Below, piece after piece: positions 26,043 to 35,732 of a stretch of 64,000 nucleotides of DNA. The stretch is from the NCBI GenBank assembly GCA_965224595.1, contig OZ245058.1:1860001-1924000 (forward strand). The letters are read 5' to 3'. A program made the position numbers and the translations under genes. The stretch is from Aliivibrio_A sp016764915. Its GTDB lineage: Bacteria; Pseudomonadota; Gammaproteobacteria; Enterobacterales; Vibrionaceae. The first letter of the stretch is position 1; every line of letters begins with the position of its first letter. Below the pieces are notes generated by a model. The model was not told the DNA's origin. It ran no database searches and saw nothing but the letters and a program-made list of their open reading frames with translations.

Positions 26043-27134
26043 TTATTTGTCTGCTAGCCACGATTTTACTTGCGCATAATCACCGCGAAATTGAACTCTA
26101 TTCAGTTTTTGGCTCAATTGGTAGCTATACATTGGGTCATAATATTGCTCAAGCAGCTGAGTTAACCAAGTAAAATGAGGCTCAATATCGCCATTGGTGC
26201 GATGAATGTGCAGCGCGTGTTTTTGGTCTGCAAGAATTTGAGCATAACGCTCAAGACCTAAACGCTTACGAATGCTATAAAGCCCTCTCTCGAGATACGC
26301 TTCTAAATTTATCCATCCTTCATTTTTACCATAAGTAGCAATAAAGTCGCTCTGCATACGCACCACATAATCACTGCGCAGTCGCTCTAACCGCACATCA
26401 AATGGGTCTTCAATTACGACTATTGGCGCAGTTTGCATTGCGGCATAAAGTGACAATGGCACATTGGCCGAACCTACATTTTTGCCTTCATCCTCCAGTA
26501 TGAATGAGCGGCAGCCTCTGGCCTGTTTTTTTACAATGTCTACAGCCAGGACATTATCGAAATTGATTTGACTGCGCTGCTCAGTAACATATCGACCAAA
26601 TGATGAGCCTCGATGATTTGCAGCGCCTTCAAGATCAAGTCCATTTTTTAGCTCATTAACCATAATGGTTTTTCCACTGCCAGTGAATCCAGCGACAATG
26701 GTTAATGGGTATTCGCTGATCTCTTCAATGGTATCAAGAAGAAAACGACGCATTGCTTTGAAACCACCCTCAACAAACGGATAGTCAATGCCTGACTCTT
26801 TAAGCCACTGCTGCGTTATTTTTGAACGTAACCCACCACGGAAACAGTATAAGTAGCCATTAGGATTAGCGGCACAAAAGGCTTGCCATTGCGCGAGTCG
26901 TTGTGTCTTAATATCACCAACAACTAACTTCTCTCCCAACTTTATTGCCGCCTCTTGTCCTCGCTGTTTATAACAAATACCAACAGCCGTTCGCTCTTCA
27001 TCTGTCATCAAAGGAAGGTTGATCGATGTTGGAAATGCACCTTGATTAAACTCAATCGGTGCTCGCATATCCATCATCGGTGTATCATCTAAAAACAGCT
27101 TACGGTAATCTTTTGCATTACATCGAGTCATCAA
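26043..27134 (-). CDS. mnmH: tRNA 2-selenouridine synthase
   Basis: A 363-residue protein with an N-terminal rhodanese domain (catalytic Cys97 in YCFRGGLRS) and a C-terminal P-loop domain (GFTGSGKT, residues 149-156). MnmH (SelU, YbbB) replaces the sulfur of 2-thiouridine at tRNA position 34 with selenium, via a geranylated intermediate, using selenophosphate. The gene start overlaps the selD stop by 4 bases, so donor and user enzymes are co-translated. Confidence 0.95.
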   Translation of the reverse strand: MMTRCNAKDYRKLFLDDTPMMDMRAPIEFNQGAFPTSINLPLMTDEERTAVGICYKQRGQEAAIKLGEKLVVGDIKTQRLAQWQAFCAANPNGYLYCFRGGLRSKITQQWLKESGIDYPFVEGGFKAMRRFLLDTIEEISEYPLTIVAGFTGSGKTIMVNELKNGLDLEGAANHRGSSFGRYVTEQRSQINFDNVLAVDIVKKQARGCRSFILEDEGKNVGSANVPLSLYAAMQTAPIVVIEDPFDVRLERLRSDYVVRMQSDFIATYGKNEGWINLEAYLERGLYSIRKRLGLERYAQILADQKHALHIHRTNGDIEPHFTWLTQLLEQYYDPMYSYQLSQKLNRVQFRGDYAQVKSWLADK

Positions 27135-28174
27135 ATAATCTCGATTAGTACAGAGCTGCTTGGGTCGTTGGCCGTGGTTAACTGACCTATAGCTTGCAGT
27201 TCAATACCATGCTTTTTCGCGATCTCGACTACGTCATCTTCTGATCCATCTTCAACCGCCAGTAACAGTCCGCCTGAGGTTTGTGGATCGCAAAGCAGCG
27301 ATTTTTGTAACTCGGTAATATTGCCAATTTTTGATTGATAACTGTCGTAGTTACGTCCAGTACCACCGGGTACACAACCCAATTCTATGTAGTCAAAAAC
27401 AGCGGGTAGCTGTGGGACTTTATCAAACCACACCTCGGCAACTAAACCACTGCCTTCACACACTTCGGTCAAATGCCCCAACAGGCCAAACCCGGTAACA
27501 TCCGTCATTGCTTTTACACCAGCCACGTTAGCAAAATCTTCACCTGGTTTATTCAGTTTACACATCCAATCACGAGCCACACCTTGATGTTCAGCGCGCA
27601 ACTTAGATTGCTTTTCAGCCGTGGTTAACACGCCGATGCCTAACGGTTTGGTCAAATACAGCTTACAGCCTGCTGTAGCTTGGTTATTACGTTTCACACG
27701 CTCAGTATCAACCGTGCCTGTTACCGCCAAACCAAAAATCGGCTCTGGCGCATCAATAGAATGACCACCCGCTAATGAGATGCCCGCTTCACGGCATACC
27801 GCTCGACCGCCCTCTATCACTTGCTGAGCAACCTCAGGGGCAAGGACATTAATAGGCCAACCTAAAATTGCAATCGCCATGATCGGTTTTCCACCCATGG
27901 CGTATACATCACTGATCGCATTGGTTGCAGCGATACGACCAAAATCATATGGATCATCCACAATAGGCATAAAGAAATCTGTCGTACTGACAATAGAGGT
28001 GCCATTTTGCAGATCATAGACCGCGGCATCATCTTTACTTTCATTACCGACTAATAAATTTGGATCGTGAAATGGAGCAATGGTTGAATGAAGAATTTTG
28101 TCTAAAACTTGCGGGGATATTTTACAACCACAGCCAGCACCATGGCTGTATTGGGTTAAACGAACAGTTGCCAT
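27131..28174 (-). CDS. selD: Selenophosphate synthase
   Basis: A 347-residue enzyme that makes selenophosphate from selenide and ATP. The active-site loop is HGAGCGCKIS (Cys15, Lys18), so it is a cysteine form, not a selenoprotein. Asp-rich ATP/Mg sites (DDAAVYDL, STTDFFMPIVDDP) and GGHSIDAPEP follow. I chose ATG 28174, four codons inside the longest frame, because it matches the usual N terminus. It is the first gene of selD-mnmH. No selA or selB is in the window, but the YedF operon at 6.5-10.5 kb may be another selenophosphate user. Confidence 0.95.
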   Translation of the reverse strand: MATVRLTQYSHGAGCGCKISPQVLDKILHSTIAPFHDPNLLVGNESKDDAAVYDLQNGTSIVSTTDFFMPIVDDPYDFGRIAATNAISDVYAMGGKPIMAIAILGWPINVLAPEVAQQVIEGGRAVCREAGISLAGGHSIDAPEPIFGLAVTGTVDTERVKRNNQATAGCKLYLTKPLGIGVLTTAEKQSKLRAEHQGVARDWMCKLNKPGEDFANVAGVKAMTDVTGFGLLGHLTEVCEGSGLVAEVWFDKVPQLPAVFDYIELGCVPGGTGRNYDSYQSKIGNITELQKSLLCDPQTSGGLLLAVEDGSEDDVVEIAKKHGIELQAIGQLTTANDPSSSVLIEII

Positions 28175-28289
28175 TTCACACTCCAAGCAGAGAGATTATC
28201 TGATTATTAGTATCAGAGTTTACTCTTGTGCTCAGAGTGTGTCATTAAATCAATCAATTAACTGTTTTGGGGTTGTCAAACCTCAGCAT

Positions 28290-30314
28290 TTATAAGTTTG
28301 CCGCCAACTCAACGCCTTGTCGAATGGCTCTTTTTGCATCGAGTTCGCCCGCCAGATCTGCACCACCAATAATATGAAAATCAATCTGTTGCTGTTTGAG
28401 TGACTCAGATAATGAGGTGACTGAAGTTTGTCCTGCGCACAATACGATATGGTCTACATCCAGTATTCTCGATTGGCCTTCCATCGTAATATGCAGCCCT
28501 TGATCATCAATTTTGTCATACTGAACACCACCTAACAGTTCTACTCCACGCTTTTCTAAGGTGCGTTTATGAATCCAGCCCGTCGTTTTCCCTGGCCCTT
28601 TTCCAACACGTCCTTGTTTGCGCTGCATAACCCACACTTGCCTTTTGCTTACGTGCTCATCGTGCGGAAACAGGCCACCAGCGTGTGACATACTTTTATC
28701 AATACCCCAATCTTCTAACCAGCCATCTAAGCTTGTCTCTTCAGATTCCGTCAGCATCGTCGCGACATCGATGCCAATACCACCAGCCCCGATCACCGCT
28801 ACTTTTTGACCCAGCTCTATATTGCCACCAATCAATGTCTGATAATCGATCACTTTAGGGTGATCAACGCCTTCAATTTTTGGCACTCTTGGCTGAACAC
28901 CTGTCGAAATTATGATCTGATCATACGATTTTAAACGCTCAACGGTTGCCGGAGTATTGAGCAAAAGATTAACCCCAGTCTTCTCTATTCGATGCGTAAA
29001 GTAGCGAATGGTCTCTTTAAACTCCTCCTTCCCCGGAATCTGCATCGCCAAATTAAACTGGCCCCCGACATGGCCTTGCTGCTCGAACAAGTCGACCTCA
29101 AAGCCCCTTTCGGCTGCTGACGTTGCCACTGCTAATCCTGCTGGGCCTGACCCCACTACGGCAATTTTTCGCTTGTTACTGTTGTTACTTAAATCGAGTG
29201 GAGTAAGCACTAACTCAGTCTCATAACACGCTTGAGGATTCACAATGCAACTGGCACGCTTGCCTTTGAACACGTGATCTAAACACGCTTGGTTACAGCC
29301 AATACAGGTATTAATCTCTTGCGAGCGGTTCTGTTCAGCTTTATTAACAAACTCAGGATCGGCCAAAAACGGTCTCGCCATCGACACCATATCGGCTTGC
29401 CCTGAAGCCAGTATCTGTTCCGCAACTTCTGGCGTATTAATTCGATTACAGGTCACCAAAGGAACCGATACGGACTCTCTTACTTTCTCTGTGACCCAGC
29501 TAAATGCCGCTCTTGGCACCTGGGTAGCAATCGTTGGAATACGAGATTCATGCCAGCCAATGCCGCTATTAATGATGGTCACACCTGCTTTTTCAAGCTC
29601 GTTAGCTAATAGAATAACCTCTTCTAATGTGCTGCCCTGCTCAACCAGATCCAACATCGACAAGCGAAATATAATGATAAAATCTTCACCTACTTGCTGA
29701 CGTACTGATTTCACAATTTCAAGTGGTAGACGAATTCTGTTTTCGTAGCTTATCCCCCACTGGTCGTATCGCTTATTGGTACGCTCACAGATAAACTGAT
29801 TAATCAGATACCCTTCTGACCCCATGAGTTCTACACCATCATAACCCGCCCCTTTTGCCAATTTAGCACTATTGGCAAACGCTTTAATGGTGTTCAATAT
29901 TTGACGATGACTCATCTCACTCGGGGTGAATTTTGAAATAGGCGACCGAATGGCAGAGGCGCTTTGTGCGCAAGGATGCATACCATAACGACCAGCATGA
30001 AGCAGCTGCAGAGCGATCTTGCCTCCTTCAGCATGAACGGCAGCAGTCACTTTCTTATGTTTATTGGCTTCACGCTTTGAGCTGAATTGCGAGCTGAATG
30101 GATGCAACCGACCACGAAAGTTAGGTGAGTACCCGCCCGTAACAATGAGCCCAACGCCCCCTTTGGCACGCGCTGCATAGAAAGCCGCCATCTTTTTATA
30201 ATCATCTTTGGCTTCTTCTAACCCGGTATGCATTGATCCCATTAATACGCGATTGCGCAGTGTAGTAAAGCCAAGATCTAATGGTGCAAGTAGGTGTGAA
30301 AACTGAGTCGCCAT
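28290..30314 (-). CDS. fadH: 2,4-dienoyl-CoA reductase (NADPH)
   Basis: A 674-residue iron-sulfur flavoprotein of the old-yellow-enzyme family, needed for beta-oxidation of unsaturated fatty acids. Domains: FMN TIM barrel (1-350), with HAGRYGMH and DMVSMARPFLADPEFV; a [4Fe-4S] cluster motif CIGCNQACLDHVFKG and downstream Cys; then FAD- and NADPH-binding folds (VVGSGPAGLAVA near residue 386 and VIGAGGIGIDVA). It is transcribed alone, divergent from sppA. A FadR operator lies 22-38 bases before its start codon. Confidence 0.96.
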   Translation of the reverse strand: MATQFSHLLAPLDLGFTTLRNRVLMGSMHTGLEEAKDDYKKMAAFYAARAKGGVGLIVTGGYSPNFRGRLHPFSSQFSSKREANKHKKVTAAVHAEGGKIALQLLHAGRYGMHPCAQSASAIRSPISKFTPSEMSHRQILNTIKAFANSAKLAKGAGYDGVELMGSEGYLINQFICERTNKRYDQWGISYENRIRLPLEIVKSVRQQVGEDFIIIFRLSMLDLVEQGSTLEEVILLANELEKAGVTIINSGIGWHESRIPTIATQVPRAAFSWVTEKVRESVSVPLVTCNRINTPEVAEQILASGQADMVSMARPFLADPEFVNKAEQNRSQEINTCIGCNQACLDHVFKGKRASCIVNPQACYETELVLTPLDLSNNSNKRKIAVVGSGPAGLAVATSAAERGFEVDLFEQQGHVGGQFNLAMQIPGKEEFKETIRYFTHRIEKTGVNLLLNTPATVERLKSYDQIIISTGVQPRVPKIEGVDHPKVIDYQTLIGGNIELGQKVAVIGAGGIGIDVATMLTESEETSLDGWLEDWGIDKSMSHAGGLFPHDEHVSKRQVWVMQRKQGRVGKGPGKTTGWIHKRTLEKRGVELLGGVQYDKIDDQGLHITMEGQSRILDVDHIVLCAGQTSVTSLSESLKQQQIDFHIIGGADLAGELDAKRAIRQGVELAANL

Positions 30315-30335
30315 ATCATTTACTCTTTTATCTAT

Positions 30336-30352
30336 TCGTGGTCTGACCAGAG
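30336..30352 (-). promoter_or_regulatory. FadR operator at the fadH promoter
   Basis: The palindromic core TGGTCTGACCA at 30339-30349 matches the FadR core TGGTCNGACCA, within the 17-base site TCGTGGTCTGACCAGAG. It lies just upstream of the fadH start codon, where binding would block transcription, relieved by long-chain acyl-CoA. FadR itself is encoded at 43.7-44.5 kb. The consensus is established; use of this copy is inferred. Confidence 0.75.
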
Positions 30353-30473
30353 TATCTCTACCATCATAGGTTTACAAATATATTTTACATTTATTTAACA
30401 CATATCATATTCAGTGTTTTTCTAGTTAAGTTCTAGTAGGATAACCCTATTATGTATGGTTATAGGTACTCAC

Positions 30474-32318
30474 ATGAAAGGACTGTTTGTCTTTATAGGT
30501 CGTTGTTTAAAAGGAATATGGGCACTATTGTCGTTCACTCGCCAGCTGGTCCTCAACCTTCTCTTTGTTAGTGTCATTGCACTGCTTATTTTCTTGTTTC
30601 TGCCTGAAGAGTCGGAACCAGTTGTTAAAGAAAAGTCAGCATTAGTGCTGAATCTCTCTGGTCCCATTGTTGAACAACGCAGTTATGTGGAACCATTTGA
30701 AAAGATTGGTGGTGATATTCTTGGCAATAACCGACCAACAGAGACTATCCTGTTTGATGTGGTCAATACACTGCGTTATGCCTCAACAGATAACTCAATC
30801 ACTGGTTTAGTGCTTAATTTAAAAGATTTGTCAGAAACCAACCTGACCAAGTTGCGCTATATTGCCAAAGCCATTAATGAGTTTAAAGCGGCAGGTAAAC
30901 CTGTTTACGCTATCGGTGATTACTACAGTCAAAGCCAGTATTATTTAGCCAGTTACGCGGATAAAATATTAATGTCTCCAAATGGCGCTGTCATGTTACA
31001 GGGCTACAGCTCTTATCCTCTCTATTATAAACAGCTACTCGATAAGCTAGATGTAACTACTCATATATTCAGAGTGGGTACTTATAAATCGGCGGTTGAA
31101 CCTTTCTTACGCAACGACATGTCCGACGCAGCAAAAGAGTCTGCATCAACTTGGTTAACACAATTATGGGGAGCGTACATCAGTGACGTAGCTCATAATC
31201 GTGCTATTAACAGCTCTGTATTGTCACCAACCATGGACCAATTTTTAACCGAATTAACCAAAACCAAAGGGGATTTGGCGCTATTGAGTCAGAACCTAGG
31301 CTTAGTGGACCAACTGATGACTCGACAGCAGATGCAAGATACCTTGCGGGAAGCGTTTGGTGAAGACCAATATGGTCACGTGAATCAAATCTCTTACCGT
31401 AATTATTTAAGCACAGTGGCAAGTTTTACTAACCCGAACGCCGATGATATTGCTGTTGTTGTTGCCAGTGGCACGATATTAGATGGCAAACAAAAACCAG
31501 GCTCAGTCGGAGGTGACTCCACCGCAGCGTTACTTCGCCAAGCCCGTGAAGATGACAAAGTAAAAGCAGTGGTTCTTCGAGTCGATAGCCCTGGTGGCAG
31601 TGCTTTTGCCTCTGAGGTTATTCGAGCTGAAATCGATGAGCTAAAAGCGGCAGGTAAACCCGTAGTGGTTTCTATGTCGAGCTTAGCCGCATCGGGGGGT
31701 TACTGGATCTCACTTAGTGCGGATAAGATCATTGCCCAACCCACTACATTAACTGGTTCAATTGGTATTTTTGGTATTATTACCACCTTTGAGAAAGGAT
31801 TAAACAAATTAGGTATTAATAGTGACGGTGTCGGTACCACACCATTCTCTGGTGTTGGTATCACTCGTGGGTTATCAGAAGGTGCATCCCAAGCCATTCA
31901 ACTTGGTATTGAACATGGGTATCATAGTTTTATCTCACTGGTCAGTAACCACCGAGAGATGACACTTGAACAGGCCGATGAGATTGCACAAGGTCGAGTT
32001 TGGACAGGACAAGATGCACTGAACAATGGCCTTATTGATCAACTGGGTGATTTCGATGATGCAATTGCAGAAGCGGCTGAGCTAGCGCAGATGCAAAGTT
32101 ACAATATTTACTGGATTGAAACCCCACTTTCCAGCACTGAAAAGCTGATTCAGCAGCTCTCTGATGAGTTTGACATCTCCATTAAAGAGCAATTTTTATC
32201 TCAACTCCCATCGTCGATAGTCCCAATTGCTGGCGGAGTGATCGCAGATATAAATACGCTAAACAGCTTTAATGATCCTAAAGGTCAGTACTCTTTCTGT
32301 CTTAACTGCTCAAATTAG
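30474..32318 (+). CDS. sppA: Signal peptide peptidase A (protease IV)
   Basis: A 614-residue inner-membrane serine protease that degrades cleaved signal peptides. One N-terminal membrane helix (residues about 25-43) anchors it. It is the long, two-repeat form with a Ser/Lys dyad: Lys205 (VGTYKSAVEP) and Ser407 (SSLAASGGYW), close to K209 and S409 in E. coli. I chose ATG 30474 because its N terminus aligns directly with E. coli SppA; ATG 30456 in the same frame adds six residues. Confidence 0.95.
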   Translation: MKGLFVFIGRCLKGIWALLSFTRQLVLNLLFVSVIALLIFLFLPEESEPVVKEKSALVLNLSGPIVEQRSYVEPFEKIGGDILGNNRPTETILFDVVNTLRYASTDNSITGLVLNLKDLSETNLTKLRYIAKAINEFKAAGKPVYAIGDYYSQSQYYLASYADKILMSPNGAVMLQGYSSYPLYYKQLLDKLDVTTHIFRVGTYKSAVEPFLRNDMSDAAKESASTWLTQLWGAYISDVAHNRAINSSVLSPTMDQFLTELTKTKGDLALLSQNLGLVDQLMTRQQMQDTLREAFGEDQYGHVNQISYRNYLSTVASFTNPNADDIAVVVASGTILDGKQKPGSVGGDSTAALLRQAREDDKVKAVVLRVDSPGGSAFASEVIRAEIDELKAAGKPVVVSMSSLAASGGYWISLSADKIIAQPTTLTGSIGIFGIITTFEKGLNKLGINSDGVGTTPFSGVGITRGLSEGASQAIQLGIEHGYHSFISLVSNHREMTLEQADEIAQGRVWTGQDALNNGLIDQLGDFDDAIAEAAELAQMQSYNIYWIETPLSSTEKLIQQLSDEFDISIKEQFLSQLPSSIVPIAGGVIADINTLNSFNDPKGQYSFCLNCSN

Positions 32319-32332
32319 CAATTAATTTTGTT

Positions 32333-32354
32333 AGCCCGATTTATTTCGGGCTTA
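32333..32354 (+). terminator. Hairpin after sppA
   Basis: AGCCCGA (32333-32339) pairs with TCGGGCT (32346-32352) around a 6-base loop. The following bases are not T-rich, so it may only partly stop transcription into ansA. Confidence 0.5.
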
Positions 32355-32400
32355 TGTTCCGTATAATCCTCACAATCTTCTCTTATTCGAGAGCGCTGTT

Positions 32401-33411
32401 ATGGAAAGAAAACACATTTACATCGCCTACACTGGCGGCACTATTGGTATGCTGAAATCTGACAATGGCTACGTGCCAGTGTCAGGGTTTATGGAAAAGC
32501 AACTGCAACAGATGCCTGAATTTCATCGATCAGAAATGCCTCTTTTCACTCTTCATGAATATGAGCCATTGATCGATTCATCAGATATGACACCGCTGGA
32601 TTGGCAGCGTATTGCAGATGACATCACTGACAATTATGATGACTATGATGGGTTTATCATCTTGCACGGTACCGATACCATGGCTTATACGGCCTCTGCA
32701 CTCTCATTTATGTTTGAGAACCTGTCGAAACCCGTCATTGTTACTGGTTCTCAAATTCCTTTAGCGGAGCTGCGCTCTGACGGACAAAGTAACCTACTAA
32801 ACGCTCTGCATATTGCTGCAAACTATCCAATCAACGAAGTAACACTGTTTTTTAACAATACATTGCTTCGAGGCAATAGAAGTACCAAGACTCATGCTGA
32901 TGGTTTTAATGCTTTCTCGTCACCCAATTTACGCAATCTGCTTGAAGCCGGCATTAACATCCAACATCAAGGTGTTGAGTTAGATGTAAAACCTGATGGC
33001 GAATTCAAATCGCACCAAATTACGCCACAACCCATTGGTGTTATTACCATGTATCCGGGGATCTCTTATGAAGTGATTCGTAATACTCTGCAACAACCCG
33101 TTAATGCGATGATCCTGTTAACCTTTGGTGTTGGCAATGCACCACAGGAACCCAAGTTATTAGCGCAATTAAAAGAAGCGTCTGATCGTGGCGTAGTGGT
33201 CGTTAATTTAACTCAATGTTTATCAGGTAAAGTGAATATGGGTGGATACGCAACCGGATGCTCACTAGCGGCGGCTGGCGTGATCAGCGGATATGATATG
33301 ACTCCTGAAGCGGCTTTGGCAAAGTTACACTATTTGCTTAGTCTAAAACTGCCGTATAAAACGATTCGCGCCATGATGCAGCAAGATCTCAGAGGTGAAC
33401 TGACTCTCTAA
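32401..33411 (+). CDS. ansA: L-asparaginase I (cytoplasmic)
   Basis: A 336-residue enzyme that hydrolyses asparagine to aspartate and ammonia. Catalytic Thr14 lies in YTGGTIGM, and the second active loop is LHGTDTMAYT (Thr91, Asp92). There is no signal peptide, which separates it from the periplasmic type II enzyme. It follows sppA by 82 bases, the order seen in E. coli and vibrios. Confidence 0.95.
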   Translation: MERKHIYIAYTGGTIGMLKSDNGYVPVSGFMEKQLQQMPEFHRSEMPLFTLHEYEPLIDSSDMTPLDWQRIADDITDNYDDYDGFIILHGTDTMAYTASALSFMFENLSKPVIVTGSQIPLAELRSDGQSNLLNALHIAANYPINEVTLFFNNTLLRGNRSTKTHADGFNAFSSPNLRNLLEAGINIQHQGVELDVKPDGEFKSHQITPQPIGVITMYPGISYEVIRNTLQQPVNAMILLTFGVGNAPQEPKLLAQLKEASDRGVVVVNLTQCLSGKVNMGGYATGCSLAAAGVISGYDMTPEAALAKLHYLLSLKLPYKTIRAMMQQDLRGELTL

Positions 33412-33430
33412 GGTTGTCAATTTTTAGATA

Positions 33431-33463
33431 AAAAAACAGCCGACATTGTCAGCTGTTTTTTAT
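33431..33463. terminator. Bidirectional terminator between ansA and yeaC
   Basis: AAAAAACAGC (33431-33440) pairs with GCTGTTTTTT (33452-33461), with more pairing inside (GACA/TGTC). The A-run and T-run on both sides allow termination of both convergent genes. Confidence 0.85.
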
Positions 33464-33483
33464 TTTAAAATTAATAAGTTAAC

Positions 33484-33768
33484 TTACAGCTTCGACTCTT
33501 TAACTCGTAAAATATCTTGCTCATCACTCTTAAACTGCTTCTTTAGCTCACTCTTTGATTTAAAGCTGATCTCACCGCCCACAGCAACCGACATGTGTTG
33601 CGCATCATCATTATGTTTAGATTGATAAAGCATAACAGCCTGCATGCATGATGCTTGTTGCTCTTTCTCTAGAGAGGTGCCGTCTGGCCACTTGCCCGTT
33701 TCTACCGCATAAATTAGCTTCTGATACACTTCAGGTGTCATACTTGTCAGAAGTTTTTCAATATTCAC
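33484..33768 (-). CDS. yeaC: DUF1315 family protein YeaC
   Basis: A 94-residue soluble protein matching the YeaC/DUF1315 family (TPEVYQKLIYAVETGKWPDG near the start, then a helix with QASCMQAVMLYQSKHN). Its function is unknown. It is found next to ansA and msrB in related genomes. The C-terminal 25 residues are rich in Lys and Glu. Confidence 0.85.
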   Translation of the reverse strand: MNIEKLLTSMTPEVYQKLIYAVETGKWPDGTSLEKEQQASCMQAVMLYQSKHNDDAQHMSVAVGGEISFKSKSELKKQFKSDEQDILRVKESKL

Positions 33769-33896
33769 TTAACGATCCAATATTTGTAAAAATGATGCAT
33801 GAAACATATCTTTTCGCTAAGGTTAGTCAAGTATCTGCCGAAAAATAAGTGTCTCTGATCACTAAGATGACCTCTTTAAACGATGTAAGGTTGCGG

Positions 33897-34754
33897 ATGA
33901 ATATAAAACAGACAATAAAACTGGCAGTCATTTCACTGCTTTCACTGACTCTGTTGGGTGGTTGCTTTCTTTTCCCCCCCACGGTTCAGCAACTATGTGA
34001 AGCCAACTCAGCTCTAAGGTGTACAGAGCTAAATATGAACGATGGTCAATGTAAAAAAGATCGACATATTCTAATACAGCAGAGACTAGTGGTTTTAAAT
34101 GACAGCAGTGATACCAATAAGCTTAATCTGTTAAAAGTCACTAAAACTTATGAACAGTGCATCACGTTAGCCGCACAAATAGAGGTGAAAACACTTAAGT
34201 ACATTAAAACTCGGCGAGCCATTGCACTAATTAATATAAATAAAGAGATTACCTCTTTAGAACAAGGATTAAGTCAGTCACAGGATCCTAATATTATCTA
34301 TTATCAATGGAGCCAAGGTGATAACTATGCACTGACTAAACTGAGGAAGCTAGAAGGTTCTGGAAAACTACAAACCAGTGAGCTGCAACTCGCTCTATCG
34401 ACCTATTACATGAAACGAGATCCTGATAAGACCCTGTCTCTACTTCATCAATCTTTAAAGCTTTCAAAACCTGAACAAGATATATCGAGTCAGATTCAAA
34501 CATTAGCCACGATCAATCATAAGCATGGCAGTAAGCAACACGCTTATCTTTGGGCGCAAGTAGGGAAATCGTTTGATTTACCTGTGGTTTCTGATATTCA
34601 ACTCAACCGTCTCTACTCTTTAGATCAAAATCAAGTTGAGCAATTAAAATCAGCTGCAGAAAAAATTACCGATGCCCTTAAGAGTGGCAAATTTAATGAA
34701 AGTCTCTTGCCCGCCGTTGTGCGGGCTAATTGTCAGCATGAAGAGGTGAGTTGA
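33897..34754 (+). CDS. DUF2989 family lipoprotein
   Basis: A 285-residue lipoprotein from ATG 33897 (AAGG ribosome site 6 bases upstream); the frame is open to 33849, but the lipobox LLGGC (Cys23) fits the later start. The rest is helical, with conserved cysteines (QLCEANSALRCTELN, DGQCKKD) and a TPR-like second half (LSTYYMKRDPDKTLSLLHQS). This fits DUF2989 of vibrios and shewanellae; function is unknown. A poly-C run (CCCCCC) lies at 33974-33979, just after the lipobox codons. Confidence 0.75.
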   Translation: MNIKQTIKLAVISLLSLTLLGGCFLFPPTVQQLCEANSALRCTELNMNDGQCKKDRHILIQQRLVVLNDSSDTNKLNLLKVTKTYEQCITLAAQIEVKTLKYIKTRRAIALININKEITSLEQGLSQSQDPNIIYYQWSQGDNYALTKLRKLEGSGKLQTSELQLALSTYYMKRDPDKTLSLLHQSLKLSKPEQDISSQIQTLATINHKHGSKQHAYLWAQVGKSFDLPVVSDIQLNRLYSLDQNQVEQLKSAAEKITDALKSGKFNESLLPAVVRANCQHEEVS

Positions 34755-34990
34755 CCTTTTTTCGCTTCGAATAATATTTAAGCCATTGTATATAAAGCAT
34801 AAAAACAACACGCTCTTATAAACCTCCTTAACCTCCGATACTGCTGCAAAAATAAATGGTCAATTACGACTCAATTTAGACTTTTTTGGATAAAAAATGC
34901 CAAATCCAATTTTTCAGTTCATAAAAAAAATTAAATTTTATTCAAAAATGTTGTAATAAAAATACAAATGTTAATGATTACGTCGTTTTA

Positions 34991-35407
34991 TTACTCTTTT
35001 TTGGTAAAAGTTAACGACAAGGAATTCACACAAAATCGCTCACCCGTTGTTGGCGGCCCATCAGAAAAAACGTGACCCAAGTGGCATTTACAAGAAAAAC
35101 ATTGCACTTCAGTCCTCACCATTCCGTGACTAACATCGTTAATGAAATTGATCGCTTTATTATCTATAGCCGCATCAAAACTTGGCCAACCGCATCCTGA
35201 GTCATATTTACTCTCCGAAGAGAACAGTGGAGCTTGGCAGCATTTACAGTGGTATACCCCTGTATCCCTATTCTTTAACAACGGTCCAGAAAAGGCAGCT
35301 TCAGTCCCCTTAAGGCGGCAAACAGAATACTCCTCATCTGTCAGTGCATTACGGTAATACTCGTCTTCACGCTTCATTTCATTATCATCGTTCAAATTAG
35401 TGCCCAT
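34991..35407 (-). CDS. msrB: Peptide-methionine (R)-S-oxide reductase
   Basis: A 138-residue repair enzyme that reduces methionine-R-sulfoxide in proteins. The catalytic Cys126 is in GERFCVNSLSL; zinc is bound by Cys54/Cys57 (YHCKCCQAP) and Cys103/Cys106 (QCFSCKCHLGH). No selenocysteine is present. It is divergent from gapA, as in E. coli. The start at 35407 has an AGGGGA upstream; Met11 is an alternative. About 235 bases without a gene lie between it and the DUF2989 gene. Confidence 0.95.
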   Translation of the reverse strand: MGTNLNDDNEMKREDEYYRNALTDEEYSVCRLKGTEAAFSGPLLKNRDTGVYHCKCCQAPLFSSESKYDSGCGWPSFDAAIDNKAINFINDVSHGMVRTEVQCFSCKCHLGHVFSDGPPTTGERFCVNSLSLTFTKKE

Positions 35408-35732
35408 AATTAATGACTATTTCCCCTTACTATTCTCAAACTAAAACTTGCCTATTTCGGCAATGTTAACTCATAATTTCCAGTTGTAAATCTGTCACAA
35501 TCTATAAGATATACTCAACACATTTATCAATTACATTACAAAAAATAACAAAAATGCGTAATTCGTAGTTTACAAACAGAGAACGTATCTTATTTACTCA
35601 TATTTAGCGTCATATTGTTCTTTTTTTGATATTAAACAATTAAATTTCGAATTTCACTTGCAGGTTGGCGTTAATTTTTGTAATTTTACTACCAGTTATC
35701 TTAAACCAGAAATTAAGTTGTGGAGCAACATA
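35408..35732. other. msrB-gapA divergent promoter region
   Basis: An AT-rich 325-base region. On the gapA side a possible extended element (TTGTAA, later TATACT) lies around 35485-35510, but its spacing is not ideal. The gapA message would have a leader of over 200 bases. No gene and no clear operator were recognised. Confidence 0.35.

Noticed and set aside
27131..28174. SelD as a selenoprotein
   Set aside because: The active-site codons encode Cys, with no in-frame TGA.
34755..34990. Possible small gene between the DUF2989 gene and msrB
   Set aside because: AT-rich with frequent stops in all frames and no ribosome site.
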